DNA of 64,000 nt from positions 248,001-312,000 of the forward strand of contig CAWAPQ010000004.1 of the NCBI GenBank assembly GCA_963783965.1, in the 5' to 3' direction. The notes beneath the pieces are model-generated. The model was not told where the DNA came from. It searched no databases and saw nothing but the letters and a program-made list of their open reading frames with translations. The first letter of the stretch is position 1. Every line of letters starts with the position of its first letter. Source of the DNA: Bog-473 sp963783965 (GTDB lineage Bacteria > Actinomycetota > Acidimicrobiia > Acidimicrobiales > RAAP-2). Positions 1-10,251 of the stretch are shown one piece after another. Both the position numbers and the translations under genes were made by a program.

Positions 1-808
1 TGAAGGAACGGCCGACCAGGGCGGTGGCGACCGACGTCGCCTCCTCCTCGCCGAGGACCCGGACGTCGCTCTTTCCGGTCCGCTCGCCGTGCTCGTCGAA
101 GTCCTTGCCGGTGGCGATGGTGGCTCCACCCAGGCCGACCAGCGCGGCACCGAACCCCGTGGCAGCCGCAGCGTTCGTGAAGGTGCCGTCCACGCCCCAC
201 CAGGTGGCGGAGCGGAAACGCATGCGGGCCCGCTCGCGCTCGACCACCATCCGGGTGGCGACGCTCTGCACCCGGCCCGCCGACAGGCGCGGCATCACCT
301 TGCGCCACAGAACGGGGGACACCTCGTAGCCGTACAGGCGGTCGAGGATGCGGCGCGCCTCCTGGGCGTCGACCAGACGGCGGTCCAAGTCGCGCCACTC
401 GTCCACGGCGCGGGCGATGGCGGCGGGCGTGATCTCGTGGAACACCATGCGCTTGACCGGCACGGTCGGGGACAGCACCTCGGAGAGATGCCACGCGATC
501 GACTCCCCCTCGCGGTCTTCGTCGGTGGCGAGATACAGCTCGTCCGCGTTCTTCAGCAATTTCTTGAGGTTGGCCACCACCGACTTCTTCGGCGAGGACA
601 CGACGTAGAGCGGCTTGAAGCCGTTGTCCACGTCCACCCCGAGCCGCGCCCAGGACTCACCCTTGTAGGCCGCCGGGACCTCGTCGGCCCCGCGTGGCAG
701 GTCGCGGATGTGCCCGATCGACGACTCCACAATGAAGTCGGGACCGAGCATGCCGCCGATGGTGCGTGCCTTGGCCGGCGACTCGACGATGACGAGCGCC
801 TTACCCAC
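1..808 (-). CDS. topA: DNA topoisomerase I, N-terminal part (3' end outside window)
   Basis: Type IA topoisomerase, which relaxes negatively supercoiled DNA by single-strand passage. The visible 269 residues hold the TOPRIM domain: the opening GKALVIVESPAKARTIG, the acidic triad in ATDEDREGESIAWH, and the following RRILDRLYGYEVSPVLW and GRVQSVATRMV blocks of the core. The active-site tyrosine lies beyond the window edge. I chose the GTG at 808 because it puts GKALVIVES at the very N-terminus as in the family. A GGGG stretch lies about 8 bases upstream. The frame has no stop and runs off the left edge, so the gene is cut by the window rather than broken. The neighbour hppA is on the same strand upstream, about 140 bp away, and is probably a separate transcript. 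Confidence 0.93.
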   Translation of the reverse strand, partial: MGKALVIVESPAKARTIGGMLGPDFIVESSIGHIRDLPRGADEVPAAYKGESWARLGVDVDNGFKPLYVVSSPKKSVVANLKKLLKNADELYLATDEDREGESIAWHLSEVLSPTVPVKRMVFHEITPAAIARAVDEWRDLDRRLVDAQEARRILDRLYGYEVSPVLWRKVMPRLSAGRVQSVATRMVVERERARMRFRSATWWGVDGTFTNAAAATGFGAALVGLGGATIATGKDFDEHGERTGKSDVRVLGEEEATSVATALVGRSF

Positions 809-949
809 GGCACGCCCCGAGGGGCATTGGTCGGCTGGGAGAAGGGGTGGGCATGGTCACGTCAGAGTGCGGGTCCGCCACCCCACCTGTCAAGGGCAGG
901 GTGGCCGGCCAGGGCGCCGGCAAAGCGGTTCGTTACGAGCCTGACCAGG

Positions 950-3265
<2,316 letters not shown>

Positions 3266-3587
3266 TCCCGGTGTGCCCTTTCTGTTCCTGTCCGTCTGGC
3301 GGGGAGGGGATGGAGGCGCCCTCCTCCGTGCGGTGCGGCAGCGCTCAGCACCATTGCTTCGATGTCATCACCCCAGGCCGACGGCGCGCCGGTGGGGTCG
3401 CACCCGACGCCGGGCCGGGGGGGACGTTAGCGACTGGCGACGGGTCGGGCAATTTGGCCTTCACCGAGGCGGCGCCCGGTGCAGGTGACGGCTCAGGCTT
3501 CCGCCGGATCGTTGCGGCGACGATTGTGGTCACGTTCATGCCCCGGGTCCTACCCCCGACACGAAGCCCCAAGGTTCGTCGATAGGT
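3266..3587. other. Intergenic region between hppA and the KimA-like gene
   Basis: About 320 bp lies between the hppA start and the end of the upstream permease gene. Short open frames exist on both strands (for example minus 3345-3572), but they are G+C-driven, proline/alanine-rich and show no family resemblance or ribosome-binding site. It presumably holds the hppA promoter. I see no convincing gene, repeat or RNA. Confidence 0.5.
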
Positions 3588-6077
3588 TCACTCGGGCTCG
3601 GCCGCCGGCCCGGAGGCGGCCTGTACCAGCTCGTACGAGGGATTGAGGATGGCTTGCCGCCTGGCCCAATCGCCGACCATGCCCTCGACGACGAGGCGCG
3701 CACCAGGCTCGATTCCCGCGATTTGGCGGCGACCTTGGAAGACCAAGAGAATTTTGCCGGTGCCATCGGCCAGGACGCACTCGAGGTTCGAGTTGCCCGC
3801 CCGGGGCTGGGTACGCACCGAGTTGACCCGGCCCGCAATCCGAACGCGCTGACGCCACTCCACCCTTCCGATGGGCGTGGTTTCCCCGACATGGCCCGCG
3901 AATGCCGCCCTTTCGAAAGAAGATTCGGCCGCCTGTCGGTCCGCCGCTCGTCGTGCCGCCCTCTCGTGCGAGCGATCGGAACGGGCCCCCGCCGCTCGGG
4001 CCAGCTCGTCATTGGTCGTCTCACGATCCGGTGCCCGTCGCTTCGAGAACCACCCGCCCGTGAGTTGATACGGCACGACTGTGGCGTTCACGTGGTGGAG
4101 TTGGGCAACGGCTGCGGCAATGCGGTCGGCCGTGCCATCGTGGAGCAGGCGATGCCAACCGGTCGCAAAACCGCGTCGAGGGAGCAGGATGGTCAGCTCG
4201 GTCTCCTGGTCGGCGACTGCCTCGGCAGCAAGTTCGAGTACGGCCCGGCCGAGACGCCGGTCTTCACATTCGACGACGTCCAGCGGCAATCGGGAGAGCC
4301 CAAGTCGGCTCCATTCTGCTACGAGCTCCGCTGACACCCGGCTATCCAACGTGAAGTGCACCGCACGCAACTCGTCGGCGTTGAAAGTACGCGCATACTG
4401 AAGGGCTCGTGCCGTCGCCATGTCCAAGCGGTCGACCAGTACCACCACGATGTGCCGATTGAGCACACGCGCCGCCGCTGCTTCGGCGGCACCCTCTTCG
4501 AGTTGGTGCTCCTCGTCCGCGTACTGACGGTGCAGTCGCAGAAGGACCAGCACGCCCAGCGGCAGGATGATCAGGATCACCCAGGCTCCTTCGCTGAACT
4601 TCGCCACGGCAATGATCACCAACACGATCAACGAAAGCACCGAAGCGGTGCCATTGATGGCCAATCGCCGCCTCCAATGATCCTCTTTGTGTGTGAGGTG
4701 ATACTTGGCCATCCCTGCCCCAGCCATAGTGAATCCGGTGAACACGCCAATGGCGTAGAGCGGAATGAGGCTGTCCACTCGGGCCCGGGTGATAAGGAGC
4801 AGGATGACAGACACGACGGTGAGCACAATGATTCCGGTCGAGAACACGAGACGGTGGCCTCGTCTCGTCAACTGGCGAGGCAAGTACGAGTCCTCTGCCG
4901 CGAAGCTCGCGAGGAACGGAAAGCCCGTGAAGCTCGTATTCGCCGCCAAAATGAGGATCAAAGTCGTCCCGATCTGGAGCATGGCGTAGAACACCCCGCC
5001 GAGCCCCTGGCTTCCGTAGACATACTTGGCAATCTGGGAGATCACAGTCGGCGTGCCGGAGACATAGGGCACCGGGTGGGTAATCGAAGCCAGAACGGAG
5101 ACACCGAGGACGAGAGATCCGAGGATCGTCGCCATGAGGACCATGGTGATCCGGGCGTTGCGGGACTCCGGCTTGCGGAAGATGCTCACGCCGTTCGAAA
5201 TAGCCTCCGTCCCAGTCAGCGCCGAGCCCCCCGAGGCGAAGGCCTTCAGCACCACGAAGACGGTGGCTCCATAGAGGAGGCCGCTGCCTGCCGACCCGAC
5301 AGGAACTGAGCCCGGGTGCCCGGTGATTGCATGGGCGTGCAAGGACCCAGTTGCCGTCTTGAAGAGCCCCCAGACGATGAGAAGCACCATATTGGCGATG
5401 AAGAAGTAGGTGGGGACGGCGAAAGTGCGGCCCGCCTCGCGGATTCCTCGCAGATTCCCGTAGGCGAGAAGGATGACCAGGCCTATGGCGATCCACGTCG
5501 TATAGGGGGTGAGGCTCGGGATGACAGACGTGACGGCGGCCACGCCGGCCGCCACAGACACTGCCACCGTCAGCGTGTAGTCGATGAGCAATGACATGGC
5601 CGCCACTTGGGCCACGTTGAGACCGAAGTTCTCGCGGGCCACCACGTAGGCTCCTCCGGCCTTCGTGTACACCTTGACCACCTCAAGGTAAGAGAGGGTC
5701 ACGAAGAGAAGGACGAAGATCACCGCGATACTGATGGGGATGACCAAGGAGAATGCGGCAACCCCGATGATCGGGATCAGGGGAATGAGCATCTGCTCGG
5801 TGGCATACGCCGATGACGAAATGACGTCTGAGGACAAGACCGCCAGGGCGGTCGGTTTGCCCAAACGCTCGGTGGACTGTCGTTCGGTGGCGATGGGAGG
5901 CCCGAGAAGCCGGTTCTTGATGCGATAACGGAGAGTCTCAGGGAGATCGAGCTGGGCCAGCGAAGAAGCCACGGGCTTCAGGCGTGCTCCCTGGGCGGGC
6001 GTCGCCGATGTCGTCGGCGTACTGGTCCCTGTGCTGGGTGATTCGGCCGAATCGTCGCCTCCGGTTCCCGCTTCCAT
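3588..6077 (-). CDS. KimA-like APC-superfamily K+ importer with C-terminal OB-fold
   Basis: 829-aa protein. Residues 1-60 are a low-complexity cytosolic leader. About 60-540 form a 12-helix APC-superfamily transporter resembling B. subtilis KimA and mycobacterial Rv2690c: LGKPTALAVLSSDVISSSAY, the helix-3 motif LLIDYTLTVAVS and GGSALTGTEAISNGV match the K+-coordinating regions of KimA, including the helix-3 aspartate. A cytosolic domain follows. The last ~85 residues (RVRIAGRVNSVRTQP ... LVVEGMVG ... ILNPSYELV) look like the OB-fold protein that in many actinobacteria is a separate gene near ceoBC (Rv2694c type). It is divergent from ceoB/ceoC as in mycobacteria. Potassium uptake is inferred from family and context. 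A nucleotide-sensing role for the OB-fold is speculation. A paralogue lies at 50795-53206. Confidence 0.88.
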   Translation of the reverse strand: MEAGTGGDDSAESPSTGTSTPTTSATPAQGARLKPVASSLAQLDLPETLRYRIKNRLLGPPIATERQSTERLGKPTALAVLSSDVISSSAYATEQMLIPLIPIIGVAAFSLVIPISIAVIFVLLFVTLSYLEVVKVYTKAGGAYVVARENFGLNVAQVAAMSLLIDYTLTVAVSVAAGVAAVTSVIPSLTPYTTWIAIGLVILLAYGNLRGIREAGRTFAVPTYFFIANMVLLIVWGLFKTATGSLHAHAITGHPGSVPVGSAGSGLLYGATVFVVLKAFASGGSALTGTEAISNGVSIFRKPESRNARITMVLMATILGSLVLGVSVLASITHPVPYVSGTPTVISQIAKYVYGSQGLGGVFYAMLQIGTTLILILAANTSFTGFPFLASFAAEDSYLPRQLTRRGHRLVFSTGIIVLTVVSVILLLITRARVDSLIPLYAIGVFTGFTMAGAGMAKYHLTHKEDHWRRRLAINGTASVLSLIVLVIIAVAKFSEGAWVILIILPLGVLVLLRLHRQYADEEHQLEEGAAEAAAARVLNRHIVVVLVDRLDMATARALQYARTFNADELRAVHFTLDSRVSAELVAEWSRLGLSRLPLDVVECEDRRLGRAVLELAAEAVADQETELTILLPRRGFATGWHRLLHDGTADRIAAAVAQLHHVNATVVPYQLTGGWFSKRRAPDRETTNDELARAAGARSDRSHERAARRAADRQAAESSFERAAFAGHVGETTPIGRVEWRQRVRIAGRVNSVRTQPRAGNSNLECVLADGTGKILLVFQGRRQIAGIEPGARLVVEGMVGDWARRQAILNPSYELVQAASGPAAEPE

Positions 6078-6221
6078 GCGCTCAGTAAATCATGGCTCGT
6101 CGTAACCCCCCAGAGTTCGGCCGGCGTCCTGGACCGACAGGTTTCGGCGGCCGGGAGGAAGGCGAAGGTCCGAAAACGGCTCGACTTTTGCAAGACCCGA
6201 CGCGGCGTGTTGCACTGTGGC

Positions 6222-6896
6222 GTGCACGTGATCGTCGTCGGGTGTGGCCGCGTGGGTTCGGGCCTTGCCCTCTCTCTCAGCGCCGAGGGTCACTCCGTGG
6301 CCATTTTGGACAAGTCGGCCAAGGCCTTCCGCCGCCTCAAGGAGTGGGACGGCCCCTGCATCGTGGGGTCGGGGTTCGACCGCGACGACCTCGAGAAGGC
6401 GGGGGCGCTCGAGGCCGATGCACTGGCCGCGGTCACCAGCGGGGACAACACGAACATCCTCACGGTGCGCATCGCCCGCGAGACCTACAAGATCCCCAAT
6501 GTCGTGGCGCGTATCTACGACCCTCGCCGCGCCGAGATCTACCAGCGTCTCGGGATCCCCACCGTGGCCACGGTGACGTGGACCATCGACCAGGTCCGCC
6601 GGCGCCTGCTGCCCGACGAGGACGCCGGCGACTGGTCCGATGCTACGGGACGCCTCACCCTGGTCGACCGTTCGTTGCCCGAGAACTGGGCGGGGCGTCC
6701 TTTGTCCGACATGGAGCAACCCGGCCGCATCAACCTGGTCTCGGTGACACGTTCCGGCGTTCCTCGCCTCGATGCTCGCCAGCTGGTGGGACAAGAGGGC
6801 GACGTGCTGCACATCGCCGTGCTCGACGACGCGCTGCGCCAGTTCGACGAGATGCTGGCTCGCACCGAAGGCACCAGCCGGGACGGCGCGAAATGA
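6222..6896 (+). CDS. ceoB: TrkA-type RCK K+-channel/transport regulatory subunit 1
   Basis: Cytosolic RCK (TrkA-N plus TrkA-C) protein. The Rossmann motif IVVGCGRVGSGLA at the N-terminus is the NAD(H)/ATP-binding site, and the C-terminal ~80 residues form a TrkA-C domain. Such subunits gate potassium transport according to bound nucleotide. The frame is open from a GTG at 6207, but I prefer the GTG at 6222 (MHVIVVGCGRVG), which matches the usual family N-terminus. Neither has a clear ribosome-binding site. It overlaps ceoC by 3 bases (start and stop share AATGA), so the two are translationally coupled. Together with the divergent KimA-like gene this forms a potassium-homeostasis locus syntenic with Rv2690c-ceoB-ceoC. 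Confidence 0.9.
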   Translation: MHVIVVGCGRVGSGLALSLSAEGHSVAILDKSAKAFRRLKEWDGPCIVGSGFDRDDLEKAGALEADALAAVTSGDNTNILTVRIARETYKIPNVVARIYDPRRAEIYQRLGIPTVATVTWTIDQVRRRLLPDEDAGDWSDATGRLTLVDRSLPENWAGRPLSDMEQPGRINLVSVTRSGVPRLDARQLVGQEGDVLHIAVLDDALRQFDEMLARTEGTSRDGAK

Positions 6897-7564
6897 AGGT
6901 CGCCATCGCGGGAGCGGGCAGCGTCGGCACCGCCATCGCGTCCGATCTGCACGCCAACGGCCACGACGTGCTCGTCCTCGAACAGGATCCCGAACTGGTC
7001 GAGCGCCTCCGTCCCACCCTCGACATCACCTGGGTCGCGGCCGACGCCTGTGAGGTCTCCTCGCTCGACCGGGCCGGACTCGCCACCGTCGACGTCGTGG
7101 TGGCGGCCACGGGGGACGACGAGGACAACCTCGTGATCTCGCTGCTGGCCAAGCAGGAGTTCGCGGTGCCCCGTGTCGTGGCCCGGGTCAACCACCCCAA
7201 GAACCAGTGGCTCTTCAACGAGAGCTGGGGTGTGGACGTCTCGGTTTCGACCCCGCAGCTCCTGACCGCCCTCGTCGAGGAGGCGGTCTCGGTGGGCTCC
7301 CTGGTCCGGTTGCTGCAGTTCAAGGGCGGCGTGGCCCACCTGGTCGAGATCACGCTGGCCGAGGACTCACCGGCCAACGACACGGCCATCGCCGACCTGG
7401 CCTTCCCGCGCGACGCCGTCGTGGTCGCCGTCGTCCGGGCCGACCGCCTCATCGTCCCCCGGGGGGACACGACCCTGCAGTCGGGCGACGAGGTCCTCGT
7501 GCTGGTGACGGCCGATGCCGAGGACGCCGTGCATGCACTGTTCATCGCGGAGCAGCAGGCGTAG
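6893..7564 (+). CDS. ceoC: TrkA-type RCK K+-channel/transport regulatory subunit 2
   Basis: 223-aa paralogue of the preceding RCK protein. The N-terminal Rossmann motif VAIAGAGSVGTAIASDL has an acidic residue at the end of strand 2 (VLEQDP), as expected for NAD binding. The second half is a TrkA-C domain (HLVEITLAEDSPA ... LQSGDEVLVLVT). The ATG at 6893 overlaps the ceoB stop, and the longer open frame upstream of it is only an out-of-frame shadow of ceoB. It probably forms a hetero-oligomeric ring with CeoB and acts on the neighbouring permease or another K+ carrier. Confidence 0.92.
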   Translation: MKVAIAGAGSVGTAIASDLHANGHDVLVLEQDPELVERLRPTLDITWVAADACEVSSLDRAGLATVDVVVAATGDDEDNLVISLLAKQEFAVPRVVARVNHPKNQWLFNESWGVDVSVSTPQLLTALVEEAVSVGSLVRLLQFKGGVAHLVEITLAEDSPANDTAIADLAFPRDAVVVAVVRADRLIVPRGDTTLQSGDEVLVLVTADAEDAVHALFIAEQQA

Positions 7565-7672
7565 CCGCAACCGGCCGGCAACCCCCGCGACATCCCAGTT
7601 CACGGGCACCAAACGTTCGCGGTTCGGTCCTCGAACTGTCACGCCTGCTCAAGGCAAAGGTCCGGTCGCCCG

Positions 7673-7678
7673 TAGCAT
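7673..7678 (+). promoter_or_regulatory. -10 box of a probable leaderless promoter (HAD gene)
   Basis: TAGCAT lies 7 bases before the ATG at 7686. A start site 6-8 bases downstream of this box would make the mRNA begin at or next to the start codon, and there is no room for a Shine-Dalgarno site. Inference from spacing only. Confidence 0.5.
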
Positions 7679-7685
7679 TAAGAGT

Positions 7686-8489
7686 ATGGAGGCGGCCTTC
7701 TTCGATCTCGACAAGACGGTCATAGACCGGGCCTCCATCGCCGCGTTCGGTCGGCCCTTCCTCAAGGGCGGTCTCATCAACCGGCGGATGGTGGCGCGGG
7801 CCGCCATATCGCAGCTCATCTATCTCTACTTCGGCGCCGACGAGGACCGGCTCGTCCGCGTCCGCGAGTCGATGCTGGCCCTGACCAAGGGATGGGATCG
7901 GGCCCAGGTCCGCCAGATCGTGCGCGAGACGATGCTGAAGACGATGGAGCCGATCATGTACGCCGAGGCGCTCGAGCTCATGGAGCTGCACCGGGCGGCC
8001 GGGCACCGGGTCTACCTCGTCTCCGCGTCGCCCGAGGAGATCGTCCTGCCCCTCGCCGATCTGCTCGGCGTGGACGGAGCCATCTGCTCACGCGGCGAGG
8101 TCGATGAGCAAGGGTGTTACACCGGCCGGATGGCCTTCTACGCCTACGGGGAATCCAAAGCCGAGGCCATGCGCGAGCTGGCGGCGCGCACCGGGCTCGA
8201 CCTGGCGGCCAGCAGCGCCTACTCCGACTCCGGCACCGATCTGCCGATGCTCGAGGCGGTCGGCCGCCCGGTCGCGGTGAACCCCGACCGCGCCCTGGCC
8301 AAGGTGGCGCGCGAGCGCGGCTGGGAGGTACGGAACTTCATCAAGCCGATCCGCCTACGCGACCGCGTGGGGCGCACGACGCCAGTGGTGACGACAAGCC
8401 TGGCCGTGGCCGGCGCAGCACTCATCTTGTGGCGACGCGGCCAGCGGGGGCGTCACGCCGCGGCCCGGTTGGCCGGGCACGCTGCCTAG
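7686..8489 (+). CDS. HAD-IB family phosphatase (SerB-like) with C-terminal membrane anchor
   Basis: 267-aa haloacid dehalogenase hydrolase. Motif I is FFDLDKT (nucleophile D7, acid D9), motif II is VSASPEE and motif III/IV is SAYSDSGTDLPMLEAVG. The cap insertion and length fit subclass IB, which includes phosphoserine phosphatase, and the family is often annotated as acyltransferase-associated HAD in actinobacteria. A hydrophobic stretch near residues 235-255 (PVVTTSLAVAGAALILW) followed by basic residues suggests a C-terminal membrane anchor. The substrate cannot be read from the sequence. It is transcribed alone from its own -10 box. Confidence 0.88.
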   Translation: MEAAFFDLDKTVIDRASIAAFGRPFLKGGLINRRMVARAAISQLIYLYFGADEDRLVRVRESMLALTKGWDRAQVRQIVRETMLKTMEPIMYAEALELMELHRAAGHRVYLVSASPEEIVLPLADLLGVDGAICSRGEVDEQGCYTGRMAFYAYGESKAEAMRELAARTGLDLAASSAYSDSGTDLPMLEAVGRPVAVNPDRALAKVARERGWEVRNFIKPIRLRDRVGRTTPVVTTSLAVAGAALILWRRGQRGRHAAARLAGHAA

Positions 8490-8506
8490 GGGCGGTCTCT
8501 GGGTTG

Positions 8507-8581
8507 CTACGCGTCGCGCAAGCGGCGGGCGGCGACGACGCCGATGGCGATCAGCACGGCGAGAATCAGAAGCTTCTTCAT
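8507..8581 (-). CDS. Putative 24-residue single-pass membrane peptide
   Basis: A very short frame encodes MKKLLILAVLIAIGVVAARR followed by four more residues. It has two lysines, one hydrophobic helix of about 16 residues and a basic tail. The composition is that of an N-in/C-out small membrane peptide and is unlike the flanking G+C-driven shadow frames. Similar MKKLL... peptides (for example DLW-39 type) are known in actinobacteria, but I do not recognise this one. It lies 20 bp downstream of the sigma-factor gene on the same strand and could be co-transcribed. There is no strong ribosome-binding site. Confidence 0.42.
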   Translation of the reverse strand: MKKLLILAVLIAIGVVAARRLRDA

Positions 8582-8601
8582 GACCGAAAGCCTAGGCGGC
8601 G

Positions 8602-9672
8602 CTAGACGGTCAGCAAATCACGCGCCCCGGTGTCCGAGGACGGGTGGCGCAGCTTGGACATGGCCCGGGCCTCAATCTGGCGGATGCGCTCCCGGGTGAG
8701 GTTGAAGTGCTCGCCCACCTCTTCGAGCGTGCGGGGCTCGCCGCGGTCCAGCCCGAAGCGCAGGCGCAGGATCTCCCGCTCGCGCTCGTCGAGCGGGGAG
8801 AGGAGCCGGCCGATCTCGTCGGGCAGCAGCGAGACCGCAGCCACCTCGAAGGGCGACTCGGCAGAGCGATCCTCGACCACGTCCCCCAATTCGGCATCCC
8901 CGTCCTCGCGCAGCGGCTCGGACAGCGACAGGGGCTCGGCCCGGAAGCGCAACGCCTCGACAAGCTTGTCCTCGGGCATTTCGACCTCAATGCCCAACTC
9001 GGCCAGCGTGGCCGGCCGCCCGAGCTTGAGCTCCAGGCGAGCCTGGGCCTTCTGCACGCGGGCCAGCGTGTCGCCCGCGTGGACGGGAAGGCGGATCGTC
9101 CGGCCCGTATTGGCGATGCCCCGGGTGATGGCCTGGCGGATCCACCAGGTGGCGTACGTGGAGAACTTGAAGCCCTTGCGCCAGTCGAACTTCTCGACCG
9201 CGTGCATGAGCCCGAGGTTGCCCTCCTGAATCAGGTCCAGGAGCGGAAGCCCCGAAGCCTGGTACTTCTTGGCGATCGATACGACGAGACGCAGGTTCGA
9301 CTGCACGAAGGTCTGCTGGGCCTGCTCGCCTTCCATGACGGCGCGACGAAGCTCACGCTTCTTCGCCGTGGTGAGGCCCTTGGGCGCCTTGGCCACGTCG
9401 GCCTCGGCGTCGCGCCCGGCCTCGATGGCCTGCGCCAGCCGGACCTCGTCGTCCTTGGTCAGCAGCGGGTACTGACCGATATCTGTGAGGTAGAGCCGGA
9501 CGAGATCCTCGTCATCGCGCTCAATTCGTTCCTTGGCCAAAATTTTCGCCAAACCTTCCGTCCCATGACCACGGCAGGGGAACCTGGCCGGGCTGTCGCG
9601 CTCGTTGAAAACGCAGCCAACGACCGATTTGGGCGTACGTGGGCTGCCCAGACAGTGTAATGGCACTGTCAA
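8602..9672 (-). CDS. RNA polymerase sigma factor, RpoD/SigA family (group 1/2)
   Basis: Sigma-70 factor with region 1.2 (LVRLYLTDIGQYPLLT), region 2 (NLRLVVSIAKKYQ ... FSTYATWWIRQAITR, the -10 recognition and melting helix), region 3, and region 4 with its helix-turn-helix (LEEVGEHFNLTRERIRQIE). There is no long acidic region 1.1, so it resembles HrdB/SigB-like group 1 or 2 factors of about 320 aa. The start is uncertain. The given frame begins at a TTG, but the first ~40 residues (to about GHGTEG) do not look like sigma sequence. The natural start may be a TTG near 9550, behind GGAAGG. It could be the principal factor or a close stress paralogue. Confidence 0.9.
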   Translation of the reverse strand: MTVPLHCLGSPRTPKSVVGCVFNERDSPARFPCRGHGTEGLAKILAKERIERDDEDLVRLYLTDIGQYPLLTKDDEVRLAQAIEAGRDAEADVAKAPKGLTTAKKRELRRAVMEGEQAQQTFVQSNLRLVVSIAKKYQASGLPLLDLIQEGNLGLMHAVEKFDWRKGFKFSTYATWWIRQAITRGIANTGRTIRLPVHAGDTLARVQKAQARLELKLGRPATLAELGIEVEMPEDKLVEALRFRAEPLSLSEPLREDGDAELGDVVEDRSAESPFEVAAVSLLPDEIGRLLSPLDEREREILRLRFGLDRGEPRTLEEVGEHFNLTRERIRQIEARAMSKLRHPSSDTGARDLLTV

Positions 9673-9747
9673 GATGGAGGTACAGCAGGGAAAACACCCG
9701 TGTCGCCCAATACCCGTTCGGATCGGGCCTGGGCGCGGCGTCCCTCG

Positions 9748-10251
9748 TCAACCGGTCGCCGGCTCCCCAAGAAGGGCACGACCACCACTGATCTCATCGG
9801 CCAGATCCCGGTGGGCTCCCGACAGGACCTCCAGAATCGAGGCCTCGCTGACCGGGTTCGGCGTCTGCCGGTGGGCCTCGTAGACGGCCTGCAGCCGGGG
9901 GAGCACCGTCTCGATGAACCCCGCCACACCCACGGCGGCGTCGGGGGCGGAGGTCACGATGTCGAGAGCCTCGGCCAGCGGCCCGTCCGGCGGGACCACC
10001 AGCGCAGCCCTGTCCACGCCCGCTCGTACCGGGAGTCGCTCGGCCCAGCGGGCCGCCAGGAGGCCGTGGCGGCGGGACACGCCGGCGCACCAGACCCGGA
10101 TCGCCGGCTCGAGGCCACCGTCGCCAACCCCGGTCGCCCAGGCCCCCGCCGCCTCGAAGATGCGCTTTTCGACCCAGCAGTAGCCGCCGACCAGCTCGGC
10201 CAACTCGTCAATCCCCCGCCACGTCGTCGTGGCGGCCTCGGTCTCAGGCAC
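9748..10251 (-). CDS. Hypothetical four-helix protein, possibly ferritin-like
   Basis: 167-aa protein whose GTG start at 10251 overlaps the end of nadE by 8 bases, so it is translationally coupled. Four amphipathic helices are predicted by eye: WVEKRIFEAAGAWA, RVWCAGVSRRHGLLAARWAE, GFIETVLPRLQAVYEAH and EASILEVLSGAHRDLADEIS. Glu and His residues spaced along the helices recall rubrerythrin/ferritin-like bundles, but no complete ExxH pair set is evident, so a di-iron site is only a possibility. The frame is open further upstream, but that part is antisense noise inside nadE. Function unknown. Confidence 0.65.
   Translation of the reverse strand: MPETEAATTTWRGIDELAELVGGYCWVEKRIFEAAGAWATGVGDGGLEPAIRVWCAGVSRRHGLLAARWAERLPVRAGVDRAALVVPPDGPLAEALDIVTSAPDAAVGVAGFIETVLPRLQAVYEAHRQTPNPVSEASILEVLSGAHRDLADEISGGRALLGEPATG

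Noticed and set aside
3345..3572. A 75-codon minus-strand frame downstream of the KimA-like gene
   Set aside because: Proline/arginine-rich, no ribosome-binding site, no resemblance to a family.
6078..6221. Possible c-di-AMP (ydaO-type) riboswitch ahead of the KimA-like gene
   Set aside because: The gap is too short and shows none of the conserved structure of that riboswitch. The leader of paralogue 2 (50758-50794) is shorter still.
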